Part shown: in pieces, positions 9,124 to 18,231 of the stretch
Numbering within the stretch: position 1 is the first letter of the stretch
Layout of the letters: each line of letters opens with the position of its first letter
Notes under the pieces: generated by a model
Seen by the model: the letters and a program-made list of their open reading frames with translations, nothing else
Databases searched by the model: none
Told to the model about the DNA's origin: nothing
Source of the DNA: Arcicella rosea
GTDB taxonomy: Bacteria > Bacteroidota > Bacteroidia > Cytophagales > Spirosomataceae
NCBI RefSeq assembly: GCF_014204325.1
Contig: NZ_JACHKT010000012.1
Coordinates: 62,001 to 126,000 of the forward strand
Reading direction: 5' to 3'
Length of the DNA: 64,000 nucleotides
Position numbers and translations under genes: made by a program

Positions 9124-11031
9124 CTAAAGCTTCAAAACCACTTGAGTCCTATCAGCTTTGCTTACTTTTTTGTAATATTCGATGAGTTCAGCGTAACTTT
9201 CTGGTGGAAATTTGCCTTGATTTCTCACTAATTTTCTGATATACAATAAGCTTCCATCTTTTACTTGAAATTCTGATTGATAAGTTCCGAAGCGGTTTTC
9301 AAACTTAATTCCTACTGGCTTAAATTCTAAGGTAGCATTTTTAGGTAATTGATAAGTAACTGAATCTGTTTCGGTCAAAGCCACTTTTAACACTACTTCT
9401 GTTTGACGAGGTTTATCCAACGCTGGAGGAACGGTATTAATAGCTGACATTAAATTGGGCGTTAAAAATAATCTCGTTCCACTTTTAGATGCACATTTCC
9501 TTACATTCAAATCTAATTTTACAGTAGCAGTCGGAATTCTTTTCTTTTCATCTTGAATAGAAAAATTGCTTACTTCAAAGCTGGGAATATTAATTCGTCT
9601 ATAAAGTTGTTTCTGTTGCTCTTCTTTACTCGATAAGTTTTTAATATCAGAATAATCGTCCGATAAAAGTCCTGTATATTCTGTTACAGCAGTAACTGTA
9701 GCATTTCCATCTTCTTCCAAAGCTACTTTAATATTCCTATTTTGCTGGTTGTCTTTGGCTTTATAAACTGGCGTATGGACTAACTTCCCTCCTTCTGGTG
9801 TTGATAAAAGTGCGTAACGGTCGCTGGTAAAATCAGACAAATAACCAAAGGCATTATCTTGTGAAGTACATTCCAACCAAATGGTATCGCTTTTCATCGG
9901 TACGCACACAATTACGTGATTAAATTGTTGTGAAGGAAAATCTGGATGAATATCTCGCTCATTACTTCCTCCTCTAATCGAAGCATAAAATGATTCTATT
10001 CCAACACTTTTTAACAAGGCTTTTGTGTAATTCGATAATGCTTTACAATCGCCATAACCTTTTTCAGCCACATAACTTGCTTCAAAAGGTTGCCAACCGC
10101 CAATGCCTAATTGAATAGAAATATAACGGGTTTTAGACTGTAAGTACTCGTAGATTTTCTTTACTTTCTGGCTTGGGTCTGAAATATTAGCGACCAATTG
10201 TTTTACTTCCTGTTGTACATTTTCGGGTAGAACATCTCTTCCTTTTCCTAAAATATTATCAAACTCCCCCAAATCTTTCCAAGTTTTCATACTTCCTTTG
10301 AAACCTTCTACTTCAAACTCATTCGGAGCAGTCAGTACTCCTTTTCCGTAACGTGTCCATTTCGGAGAATACAGTTCGTTTTCATATACCTGTAAATTCT
10401 TTACTTGCCAAGTATAGCTTTTGGATTCTGCGATATTTTCCAAGGTAGGTTCTGCTAATCCGTTAATTGATTTATAACGAAGTGGCAAATTAGCTGGCAT
10501 TTGTATCTTTAAAGACGATTGTTCAACTGCTACATTTTCTTCGTCTTCTTGCGGAAACCACATCGGATAAAAAAGTAAATTTTTATTAGTCGTTTCTGTT
10601 GTGAACTCTACCGTAAAAGGGAAAATCGCATATTTGAATTCAGCATATTTGTAACGGTTATCACCAAAAAGCGTTCCGTTTCCAACGGCACTTCCATCGT
10701 GAATATCGTCTTTTTTTACCTTTTTTACTTTCTCGCCATTACTGTCATACAATACGCCTTCAAAATTATTTACTTTTTCAAGTTTACTGTAAAAAAGTGT
10801 CATAGAAGCATATTGTAAACCTTGTTCATCAAGAATTGTAATTACTTTATGATTTTTTTCAGTAGCTTCTCCTAGGTTTTTAACCGTAAAAATGGTTTCG
10901 CTTTTACGAATTACCGCATGGGCTTTTTCCTTTAATTCTGCTGGAATGCTAGCTACATTCCAATTATTCTGAGCAAAGGAATTACTCAAAATACCTGTCA
11001 ATAGTAGTGAACTGATGATAAATGCTTTCAT
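9124..11031 (-). CDS. DUF3857 / transglutaminase-like secreted protein (intact catalytic Cys)
   Basis: The 635-residue protein has a signal peptide ending SFAQ, an N-terminal DUF3857 beta domain and a central transglutaminase-like domain. The putative nucleophile is in YGDCKALSNYTKALL near residue 330 and the histidine in FNHVIVCVP; the third residue is glutamate in WLECTSQ where aspartate is usual. A DUF2569/DUF3858-like beta domain closes the protein. It is first-cousin to the two genes upstream and lies three bases from the next one, so they are probably cotranscribed. Cellular role unknown; these are common in Bacteroidota envelopes. Confidence 0.8.
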   Translation of the reverse strand: MKAFIISSLLLTGILSNSFAQNNWNVASIPAELKEKAHAVIRKSETIFTVKNLGEATEKNHKVITILDEQGLQYASMTLFYSKLEKVNNFEGVLYDSNGEKVKKVKKDDIHDGSAVGNGTLFGDNRYKYAEFKYAIFPFTVEFTTETTNKNLLFYPMWFPQEDEENVAVEQSSLKIQMPANLPLRYKSINGLAEPTLENIAESKSYTWQVKNLQVYENELYSPKWTRYGKGVLTAPNEFEVEGFKGSMKTWKDLGEFDNILGKGRDVLPENVQQEVKQLVANISDPSQKVKKIYEYLQSKTRYISIQLGIGGWQPFEASYVAEKGYGDCKALSNYTKALLKSVGIESFYASIRGGSNERDIHPDFPSQQFNHVIVCVPMKSDTIWLECTSQDNAFGYLSDFTSDRYALLSTPEGGKLVHTPVYKAKDNQQNRNIKVALEEDGNATVTAVTEYTGLLSDDYSDIKNLSSKEEQQKQLYRRINIPSFEVSNFSIQDEKKRIPTATVKLDLNVRKCASKSGTRLFLTPNLMSAINTVPPALDKPRQTEVVLKVALTETDSVTYQLPKNATLEFKPVGIKFENRFGTYQSEFQVKDGSLLYIRKLVRNQGKFPPESYAELIEYYKKVSKADRTQVVLKL

Positions 11032-11034
11032 TAT

Positions 11035-13029
11035 TTATTGGGCTTTCTTTAAAACGATTTGTTCTGCGTGTTTCTGAATAATTTGATCATAAAACCTTTT
11101 TAGCAATTCATATTCTTCGGCAAAGTACATGGTTTTCTTCAATGTAATTTTGCTAGAAATCGTAATTACATCTTCTGATTTTGCCACCATAAAAGCAAAT
11201 CTACCAGCATCTTCAGGTAAATTCACTCGCATACTCTTAGGCATTTCTTCAATTACATAACCTTTTGGTATGGTGTAAGTAGCGATAAAACTATCTTCAA
11301 TCAAAGTACCGAAATCAACAGGATATTTTCTTTCTAATGTTGTGAAAGGGTTTTTATTTTCGCCTTCACCAATCATCGGATTAAAATAAATTCTATCGCC
11401 AGCTACTCCTACGCCTTCATTAATATTCAAATCCAATTTTACTTGTAACGGTCTTTCTATTTCGTTCTCATCTTCAAATTCAACTTTTTTTACTTCCCAG
11501 TTATTATGCGACTTTTTAAGATTATCAATGTATTTTGCTTTAGTATCTCTCTTGATTTCCATGCGTTCATCATGAGCGGCATAACTGATATGATTGATAC
11601 TTAATTGTCCTTTAATTTGTCCTTCTGGCACAATTTCAAAATTAGCAATTAGTGTTTTAGCTAGTTTTTCATTGGTTTTCAGTTCAACCCAATCGCCTGA
11701 TTCTCCATGAATCCATCTTCCTTTTCCATTCAAACAACGAATTGGCAAAGTACCTAAAGGCATCGACGGTTCGGTAGCATCTATCAATAACCATTGTCCT
11801 TGCACATCTACTGCCGCAATTACATAATTGAATTTTCGCTCAAGTACATAATAATCTAATACTCGCCCATTATCTCTGGTACTCAACACAACGGGGTCGG
11901 CTTCAATATCCAATTCTCTGAGCAAAGCAATCAACATCAAATTCAAATCTGCTGAATTTCCCGTTTTTGCTTCAAAAGCTTTTTTCAAACTTCCACTTGC
12001 CATGAAACTCCTTTGCTGATTCCAAGTCATATTCTTAGCAACATAATTGTAAGCTGCTTGAATTTTAGATAAGCTATCTTTGGCGGTCGCTTTAATCGTT
12101 GCGGCTACTTCTTTCAGAAAACCTCCTTTGTTCAGTAATCTTCCGAAATTATCATAATTGGTTAAGGTTTTTGAGAAATCATTCCATGTAGAAGAAAAAT
12201 GTTTGGGAATGCCTCCTGTTGGTACATAAGCAGAAATTTCAAACTCCACTTGCGAACGATAATCCTCAATCGTAGTAATGTATGGTTCTACTTTTAAAGC
12301 AGGTACATCTTTCTGAACAAATCTATAATAAGTGGCTGCGACGCTCTCTAAACCAGGTCCAAAATTCAGAGACTCTTTCGTGATAGATGAGACTACAAAA
12401 GGTTCATAACCTTGTGTAATTAATTGGAATTGATAAAAATCTGGCACTTTTACTTGGTATTCGCTCCAAAGTGTTGGAATACCTCTTTGAAATTCCCAAG
12501 TACGGATCTCAGTATCAAAGTCTGATTCAATTCTGTATGAATATTCTATGACTGACCCTTCTTGTACATTGGGCAATGTAATTTTTTGAATCATCAGATT
12601 CTCACTTTTCTTTTCCAGAAAGATTGAGCTTTTTTCTAATTTGGTCGTTACAATTTTGCCATCCACCAAATTGTAAGTAGCTCCTTTGATATTTAAAGCG
12701 TATTCTCTAGCGGTTCCTGTTCTAGAATTACTTAAAGCAAAAGAATAAGTTGCCCATTCATAGCCAGCTTTCTTGAGGATTTTGATTCTTCTATGCCTTT
12801 CATAAACGACCTTCAAACCACCTTGACCACTTCGATAGGTATAGTTGTGGGTTCCGAAATCGCAAAGTACTACTGCTTCGGCAGCAGTATCTTTGGCGTA
12901 GGATTTCATTTGTAAATCAGCCATTTCTACTTTTCCATACTTAATGGGGCTGTTTTGGGCATTGATTGAAAAGGTCACGAGGACTAAAAAAAAGCCTACA
13001 AGGATTCTTTTTAAAAAAGTATTTTTCAT
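11035..13029 (-). CDS. DUF3857 protein with degenerate transglutaminase-like domain (paralogue 2)
   Basis: The protein is 664 residues from the start MKNTFLKRILVGFF at 13029. A longer frame to 13179 runs into the dispersed hairpin repeat and adds no signal peptide, so I reject it. The N-terminal signal ends INAQ. After DUF3857 the transglutaminase-like core reads TGNSADLNLML, with serine where the catalytic cysteine should be, and FNYVIA where histidine is expected; only the aspartate (LLIDAT) survives. It is probably a non-catalytic binding protein. It is 3 bases upstream of the next DUF3857 gene and closely similar to the 13384 gene. Confidence 0.8.
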   Translation of the reverse strand: MKNTFLKRILVGFFLVLVTFSINAQNSPIKYGKVEMADLQMKSYAKDTAAEAVVLCDFGTHNYTYRSGQGGLKVVYERHRRIKILKKAGYEWATYSFALSNSRTGTAREYALNIKGATYNLVDGKIVTTKLEKSSIFLEKKSENLMIQKITLPNVQEGSVIEYSYRIESDFDTEIRTWEFQRGIPTLWSEYQVKVPDFYQFQLITQGYEPFVVSSITKESLNFGPGLESVAATYYRFVQKDVPALKVEPYITTIEDYRSQVEFEISAYVPTGGIPKHFSSTWNDFSKTLTNYDNFGRLLNKGGFLKEVAATIKATAKDSLSKIQAAYNYVAKNMTWNQQRSFMASGSLKKAFEAKTGNSADLNLMLIALLRELDIEADPVVLSTRDNGRVLDYYVLERKFNYVIAAVDVQGQWLLIDATEPSMPLGTLPIRCLNGKGRWIHGESGDWVELKTNEKLAKTLIANFEIVPEGQIKGQLSINHISYAAHDERMEIKRDTKAKYIDNLKKSHNNWEVKKVEFEDENEIERPLQVKLDLNINEGVGVAGDRIYFNPMIGEGENKNPFTTLERKYPVDFGTLIEDSFIATYTIPKGYVIEEMPKSMRVNLPEDAGRFAFMVAKSEDVITISSKITLKKTMYFAEEYELLKRFYDQIIQKHAEQIVLKKAQ

Positions 13030-13116
13030 CTGTATGTGTATTATTAAAGTATGTAGTGAGTTTGGTTTAAAAATTATTTTGTCTGTAACAAAAAAACAAT
13101 ATCTCCTTTCTCTAGA

Positions 13117-13217
13117 CCTTACTTTTCTTGTCTTGACACAAGAAAAGTAACCGCAGCGGCGGCCGCAAAAGAAAGTCAAGAATTTATAAACTCGCTATCG
13201 CTCAAACAGTATAAATT
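13117..13217. repeat. Dispersed hairpin element, copy 2
   Basis: This has the same layout as copy 1, including the GC-rich insert. Here the inner stem is AATTTATA/TATAAATT and the loop tip is CGCTATCGC instead of CGCTTCGC, so both differences keep or create pairing. Confidence 0.85.
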
Positions 13218-13262
13218 CATTAAATGCTGACGCCTAGGAGTCTTTTCACGCAACTGTGTCTT

Positions 13263-13385
13263 TTTGCTACAAAGCAAGATTTCTAAGTTACATTGTTTGT
13301 TTTCTAAATCACATTGCTTGCTTACTAAGTCACATCGCTTGTTTCTTAATTTACAAAGCAAAATTTGTAAATCACATCGCTTGTT
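13263..13385. repeat. Array of about five 21-bp units
   Basis: Units such as TTTCTAAATCACATTGCTTG recur every 21 bases up to the stop of the next gene, with 60-85% identity by eye. Because 21 is a multiple of three, several frames stay open; no protein is inferred. Period and core resemble the arrays near 49.3 and 59.7 kb. Confidence 0.7.
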
Positions 13386-15375
13386 ACTTCTTCTTCAAAA
13401 TAATTTGCTCTGCATGTTTTACAACAATTCTGTTATAAAGCTCTCGTAATGCCCCATACTCTTCGCTACTATAAAGTGCTTTCTTTAAACTTACTTTGCT
13501 ATCTACTTTCACTTCACCTTCCAGTAATGTTGCTCTGAAATCAAAACGACCGCCATTATTGGGCAAAGTAACACTTTCTCCTTTTGGCATTTCTTCTACG
13601 GCATAGTCAGCAGGAATTTTGTAAACTGCACTAAAAGTTTCTTCTTGCGGTACACCAAATTCAACGGGATAATTTCTGATTGGCGATTTGAATGGATTGG
13701 TTTCTTCTCCCAAATCAAGCATCGGAGTAAAATAGATACGGTCGCCAGCGATGGTATAGGCTTCATTATAAACCGTTTGAATTTTCATTTCAGGCATTTT
13801 CCCTAATGAATCAACAGCCACTAAATCTACTTTACTGATATTTTGGTTTGGTTTATTTTTCTTGAAATTGCTGATAAAATCTTCTTTCCCTTTGTTCAAC
13901 ACTGCTGACCTAAAAGAGACAGCCTCATGCCCTACATAAGAAACATTTATATTTCCTTTAATCTCTTGCTCAGGCAAAATACTCATTTCAAGCAAACTTA
14001 CTTTTCTACTGACAGGGCGAGTAGGAATCGGTATCCAACGACTATTTTTTCTGACAATCAATCTCCCTTTTTCATTCAAACAATGTAGTGGAAGTAAATC
14101 CACTTGGGCATATTTGCTAGTTGCATCCAGCAAAATATCTTTACCATTCAAGGAAACATGGGCAATGGTAAAATCAAATCTGTCCAACAAAACCAAATCA
14201 GTCGGCAAACCATTTTCACGGGTACTCAATATCATCGGATTGGCATCAAAACCACATTCACGAAGTAAACGCACCAACATCAAATTAATTTCTGCTGAGT
14301 TTCCTAGCCCTTTTTCTGCTACTTTATTCAAATTTGCACTAGAGGTAAATACTTCGTTTTCACCATCCCATTGCATATTATTTTGAATATACTGATAGGC
14401 AGCCGTTAGCAAAGCCAAGGAATCTTTAGTTTGTGTTTTTAGGATTTTGGCGATGTTTTGAGCTTCATCATATTTCTTGATCTGCTTTCCAAAATAATCG
14501 CTCGTCAATAAAGTTTCATTGAGTGCCTCCCAAGTTTGAGAATAATCTATTTTACCTTGATTCGGTAAATAAGTTACCGCTAATTCAAAACTAAGTTTAG
14601 AACGATAGTTTTCAAGGGTTGTCAAAAAAGGTTCTTCTTTCAAAGCAGGAATATCTTCAATGGCAAATCTGTAAGCAATAAATGGGTCACGAATATCACT
14701 ACGCATAAAGTTCCGAGTGCCTTGTTTTGTTTCCTGAACCTTCAAAGGTAAAAGACTATTCATGGTAATTTTATAGTCAAAATAAGCTGGGATTTCAGCA
14801 CGTAATTCGCTCCAAAGCGTAGGAATACTGGTTTGAAAATTCCAATTGCGTAAACGATACCACAAGCCCGACTCTATCTCGTAGGTATATTCAAGTACCG
14901 AACCTTCCTTTACTTGTGGAAAGGTAAACTTTTTATAAAAAAGCGTATTCCCAGCTTTTTCGTCAAAAAAATCATCATCAGATAATGAGTAACTCACGGG
15001 GTTACCGTTTTCGAGATTCCAAGTAGAAGCTTCTAAGTGATCAATTGATTCTGCTTTATCGAGATTACTTGACAGAAAATAAGGTATTTTTTGACTGGCA
15101 TATCCAAAGCCAGATTTCTTTAGAATTTTGATGCGGACGTGTCGTCGATAAATAACTTTAGGCAAATCTTTACCAAAGTAATAACTGTATTCGCCATAGT
15201 CGCAAAGTACAACCGCTTCAGCAGCAGTGTCTTTGGGATAGCTTTTCATTTGAAGGTCTTTCAAGTCCACTTTACCGAAAGTAATCGGAGCGGGAGTTTG
15301 AGCATGGGTATAAAAACCTAACAGCACACAAGTAATCAGTAGAATACACTTGTGAAAAGTACATTTAGGTGTCAT
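13384..15375 (-). CDS. DUF3857 protein with degenerate transglutaminase-like domain (paralogue 3)
   Basis: This 663-residue secreted protein (signal ending THAQ) is a tandem duplicate of the 11035 gene: both share the opening KDLQMKSY and DTAAEAVVLCD blocks and the same domain order. The core reads LGNSAEINLMLVRLL, again lacking the catalytic cysteine, and FDFTIAHV lacks the histidine; LLLDATS keeps the aspartate. A binding or structural role in the envelope is more likely than catalysis. The gap to the next gene holds a hairpin element and a 21-bp array, so separate expression is possible. Confidence 0.8.
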   Translation of the reverse strand: MTPKCTFHKCILLITCVLLGFYTHAQTPAPITFGKVDLKDLQMKSYPKDTAAEAVVLCDYGEYSYYFGKDLPKVIYRRHVRIKILKKSGFGYASQKIPYFLSSNLDKAESIDHLEASTWNLENGNPVSYSLSDDDFFDEKAGNTLFYKKFTFPQVKEGSVLEYTYEIESGLWYRLRNWNFQTSIPTLWSELRAEIPAYFDYKITMNSLLPLKVQETKQGTRNFMRSDIRDPFIAYRFAIEDIPALKEEPFLTTLENYRSKLSFELAVTYLPNQGKIDYSQTWEALNETLLTSDYFGKQIKKYDEAQNIAKILKTQTKDSLALLTAAYQYIQNNMQWDGENEVFTSSANLNKVAEKGLGNSAEINLMLVRLLRECGFDANPMILSTRENGLPTDLVLLDRFDFTIAHVSLNGKDILLDATSKYAQVDLLPLHCLNEKGRLIVRKNSRWIPIPTRPVSRKVSLLEMSILPEQEIKGNINVSYVGHEAVSFRSAVLNKGKEDFISNFKKNKPNQNISKVDLVAVDSLGKMPEMKIQTVYNEAYTIAGDRIYFTPMLDLGEETNPFKSPIRNYPVEFGVPQEETFSAVYKIPADYAVEEMPKGESVTLPNNGGRFDFRATLLEGEVKVDSKVSLKKALYSSEEYGALRELYNRIVVKHAEQIILKKK

Positions 15376-15469
15376 TGAAATTAAATAAGTTAATTATGGT
15401 TTAATAAATTATCGCATAATTACACATAATATTAGAACTCTCAAAAAAATATTTGAAAACTTTATTTTA

Positions 15470-16126
15470 TTAAAACACCAATAGTTTTACGGCTTGAACA
15501 AAAGCCACTAAAATAAAAGTCCAACCCATGATTGTATCGAACATTTTGGGTGATAAAGATTCAAAAACTAATCCTCTTTTACGATTAGCCACATAAGCAC
15601 ATAAATAGTTTAGGAAGAATGCACCAATACTTGCACCCAATACAAAAGCAATTTTGTCGAATCCATTTTCAATCTTCAAGAAGCTATAATTCTGATAATT
15701 AATCAAGATGACCAACCAAAAAGGCAATAATTGCGGATTGAGAAATGACAGTAAAAATCCACTCAAAATATCACTCCCTAATGATAATACCTTTACTTCT
15801 GCTTGAACTTCGGCTGTTTTCAACAACTCTTCTTGTTTTTTCTTAGGTTTTAAATAATTCCAGCCGACCAGCAATAAAACAGGCAAAACAGCCCATTGCA
15901 TGATTTCAAAAATAAGAGGGTATCGTTCAAATATCTTTAAGCCTTCAACAGCCAAGTAACCATAAATCATTTCAGGAATTACTCCTCCAAAAGTCATCCA
16001 AAGTCCAGCGGAAAGATTCTTTTTAAGTGTTTTCTGTATCACCGACATATTCAAAGGTCCAGGATGAAATGAACCTGCAAAACTGATGAGGAAAGTGATG
16101 AGGAAAATAAGAAGTGATTTTGCCAT
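15470..16126 (-). CDS. LysE/RhtB-type exporter
   Basis: This 218-residue inner-membrane protein has about six hydrophobic segments. The family signature follows the first helix: SFHPGPLNMSVIQKTLKKN, a variant of the PGP motif of LysE-type amino-acid exporters. Substrate cannot be told. A TAAGTTTG box sits only five bases before the ATG, which would give an almost leaderless message. It is divergent from the ATPase gene at 16296. Confidence 0.75.
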   Translation of the reverse strand: MAKSLLIFLITFLISFAGSFHPGPLNMSVIQKTLKKNLSAGLWMTFGGVIPEMIYGYLAVEGLKIFERYPLIFEIMQWAVLPVLLLVGWNYLKPKKKQEELLKTAEVQAEVKVLSLGSDILSGFLLSFLNPQLLPFWLVILINYQNYSFLKIENGFDKIAFVLGASIGAFFLNYLCAYVANRKRGLVFESLSPKMFDTIMGWTFILVAFVQAVKLLVF

Positions 16127-16295
16127 GATACAAACTTACAATAATGTTGATAGCAATTGGTCAGCTAGGTGACGCATTACAGAAAAGAATAAATCATTAC
16201 GAAAATTTCTCTTAAATTCTGACAAAAACCAATTTTATCCTTAATTTTAACTAACATTTAATAAGTTGACGAGATTTTTTCGCAATAAGATAATT

Positions 16296-17615
16296 ATGAT
16301 AATCAGATTCACAGTTTCAAATTTTCTGTCATTCAAAGAAGAAACAGAATTTAATATGCTAACAGGCGATATAAAACGCCATCCACATCATGTTTACAAA
16401 CATCCAAACGTAGATGTATTGCGTGCTGCTGCGATTTATGGAGCAAATGGAGCAGGAAAATCTAATTTGATTAAGGCAATTGACTTTCTTAAAAGATTAG
16501 TTTTAGGCGAAAATATATTAAATAGCTATCAAAAATTTAAACTATCAAAAGAATTTTCAAATAAACCATCCGAATTGGGAATTGAATTTGATATAAATGG
16601 AGTAGTTTACGCTTATGGAATAGTTTTCAATTATGAAATAGTTTTAGAAGAATGGTTATGCAAAGTAACATTTGATAAAGAAGATGAACTAATCTTTACA
16701 AGACATACAGATGAAAACAAAGTCAGCAAACTGAATTTTAATGAAAAATACTTGCAAACCGAAAAAGATAAATACTTTTTAGAGTTTTATGAAAAGGAGT
16801 TATTAGTATCAACGAATTCATTTATTTCCACTGTTAAAAATGAAGACTTTGGAGAAATACTGATTATAAAAGAATGGTTTTTAAAAAATATAGTCTTCGT
16901 CTTACCAGACTTTAGACCATCACAAATGTTTGGAACACTATTTATCCAGCCTGAATTAAGAGAATTATACAGTGAAATGATGGCAAAATTTGACACTGGA
17001 CTTAAAAGTATTCATTTCAAAAAACAAGCCTTAGAAGATTTTGATTACAATTTGTTAAATAAAACATCATTGGAGTCTTTGGAAAAAATGTTCAAAGAAG
17101 ACCAAAAAAAAATCCGTGTTGAAACCAAAAAAAAATCAGTACATATTTATTCCTATGAAAATGGTAAAATTTTCATCAATGAATTAATAGGTCATCACGG
17201 AGAAGGAGATGACACGGTTGAATTTGGTTTAGATGAGGAGTCAGATGGAACTATTCGATTATTAGACTACTTAACTATATTTTTTCTACTCAGCATAGAA
17301 GATACTATATTCATTATTGATGAAATTGACCAAAGTATTCACCCATCTTTATTGAAAACATTTCTAAAAACTTTGATGGAACTAAATACTACTAAAGGTC
17401 AAGTCATTTTTACAACTCATGAATCAAATCTTTTGGATTTAGAGATTTTCAGACAAGATGAAATTTGGTTTGCTGAAAAAAATAATGAAGGGGCTACACA
17501 ATTGTATCCATTATCAGATTTCAAACCTCGTTACGATTTAGATATTAGAAAAGGATATTTGAACGGACGTTTTGGTGCTATTCCTTTTTTAGCCGATTTA
17601 GAAAAGACTATCTAA
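16296..17615 (+). CDS. AAA ATPase of an AbiL/RloB-type module
   Basis: A 439-residue ABC/SMC-like ATPase of the AAA_15/AAA_21 type. It shows an N-terminal IIRFTVSNFLSFKEE, Walker A GANGAGKSNLI near residue 50, Walker B IFIIDEIDQSIHP near 340, and the H-loop TTHESNLLD. I chose the ATG at 16296; a TTG ten codons upstream is less likely because family members begin at this point. Seven bases downstream lies an RloB gene, and such pairs are known as abortive-infection or restriction-linked systems (AbiLi/AbiLii). Defence is inferred from that pairing. The gene is visibly more AT-rich than priA downstream. Confidence 0.85.
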   Translation: MIIRFTVSNFLSFKEETEFNMLTGDIKRHPHHVYKHPNVDVLRAAAIYGANGAGKSNLIKAIDFLKRLVLGENILNSYQKFKLSKEFSNKPSELGIEFDINGVVYAYGIVFNYEIVLEEWLCKVTFDKEDELIFTRHTDENKVSKLNFNEKYLQTEKDKYFLEFYEKELLVSTNSFISTVKNEDFGEILIIKEWFLKNIVFVLPDFRPSQMFGTLFIQPELRELYSEMMAKFDTGLKSIHFKKQALEDFDYNLLNKTSLESLEKMFKEDQKKIRVETKKKSVHIYSYENGKIFINELIGHHGEGDDTVEFGLDEESDGTIRLLDYLTIFFLLSIEDTIFIIDEIDQSIHPSLLKTFLKTLMELNTTKGQVIFTTHESNLLDLEIFRQDEIWFAEKNNEGATQLYPLSDFKPRYDLDIRKGYLNGRFGAIPFLADLEKTI

Positions 17616-17622
17616 TGTAATC

Positions 17623-18231
17623 ATGCAGAAAGAAAATAGAAATTATAAAAAGAGTATCCCTCACCGTGATTCCTCATGGTTTATTATTATTTGTGAGGGA
17701 GCAAAAACAGAAGTTGAATATTTTACATACTTCCATAAATTAAAACAACAAAGAATTAAAATCAAAGTAGTTCCTCCATCTGATAATAAATCTGCTCCTA
17801 AATGGGTATTAGACAAAGCTGTAAAAGAAAGTGAAAACTTGAATTTTAATAACTATGACCAACTTTGGATGGTAATGGACATTGACCGATGGGAACTTAA
17901 AGACCTCCACACTATTCAAAATGAGTGTGATAAAATCGTCAATTGGAATTTAGCGATTAGTAATCCGTGTTTTGAAATTTGGTTATTGGCTCATGCAAAA
18001 GATTTAGAAACGTTTTCTTCCCAAAGTGGCAGAGAACTTAAAAGACATTTTGGTTTGTTGAAAGATGAAGGTTTATTCCCTAAAAATCCATTACAAAACC
18101 TTCATTTAGCCATCGAACGAGCTTCAAAAGCTGATAATTCTCCACATTTTATTCCAGAAAGAGGTAGAACAAAAGTATATTTGTTAGCTCAAGAACTAAT
18201 TAAACGAATTGGAGAACATCATTTCAAATAA
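17623..18231 (+). CDS. RloB-family protein, partner of the ATPase
   Basis: The 202-residue protein carries the RloB pattern: WFIIICEGAKTEVEYF near residue 20, the acidic MVMDIDRWE near 85, and SNPCFEIWLLAH near 112. The spacing of CEG...E and D-x-D is TOPRIM-like, suggesting a metal-dependent nuclease; this is inference. It lies 7 bases after the ATPase and overlaps the start of priA by 23 bases, so the three are likely one transcript. Confidence 0.88.
   Translation: MQKENRNYKKSIPHRDSSWFIIICEGAKTEVEYFTYFHKLKQQRIKIKVVPPSDNKSAPKWVLDKAVKESENLNFNNYDQLWMVMDIDRWELKDLHTIQNECDKIVNWNLAISNPCFEIWLLAHAKDLETFSSQSGRELKRHFGLLKDEGLFPKNPLQNLHLAIERASKADNSPHFIPERGRTKVYLLAQELIKRIGEHHFK

Noticed and set aside
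13030-13179. 50-codon N-terminal extension of the DUF3857 gene
   Set aside because: It reads through part of the dispersed hairpin element and would hide the signal peptide.
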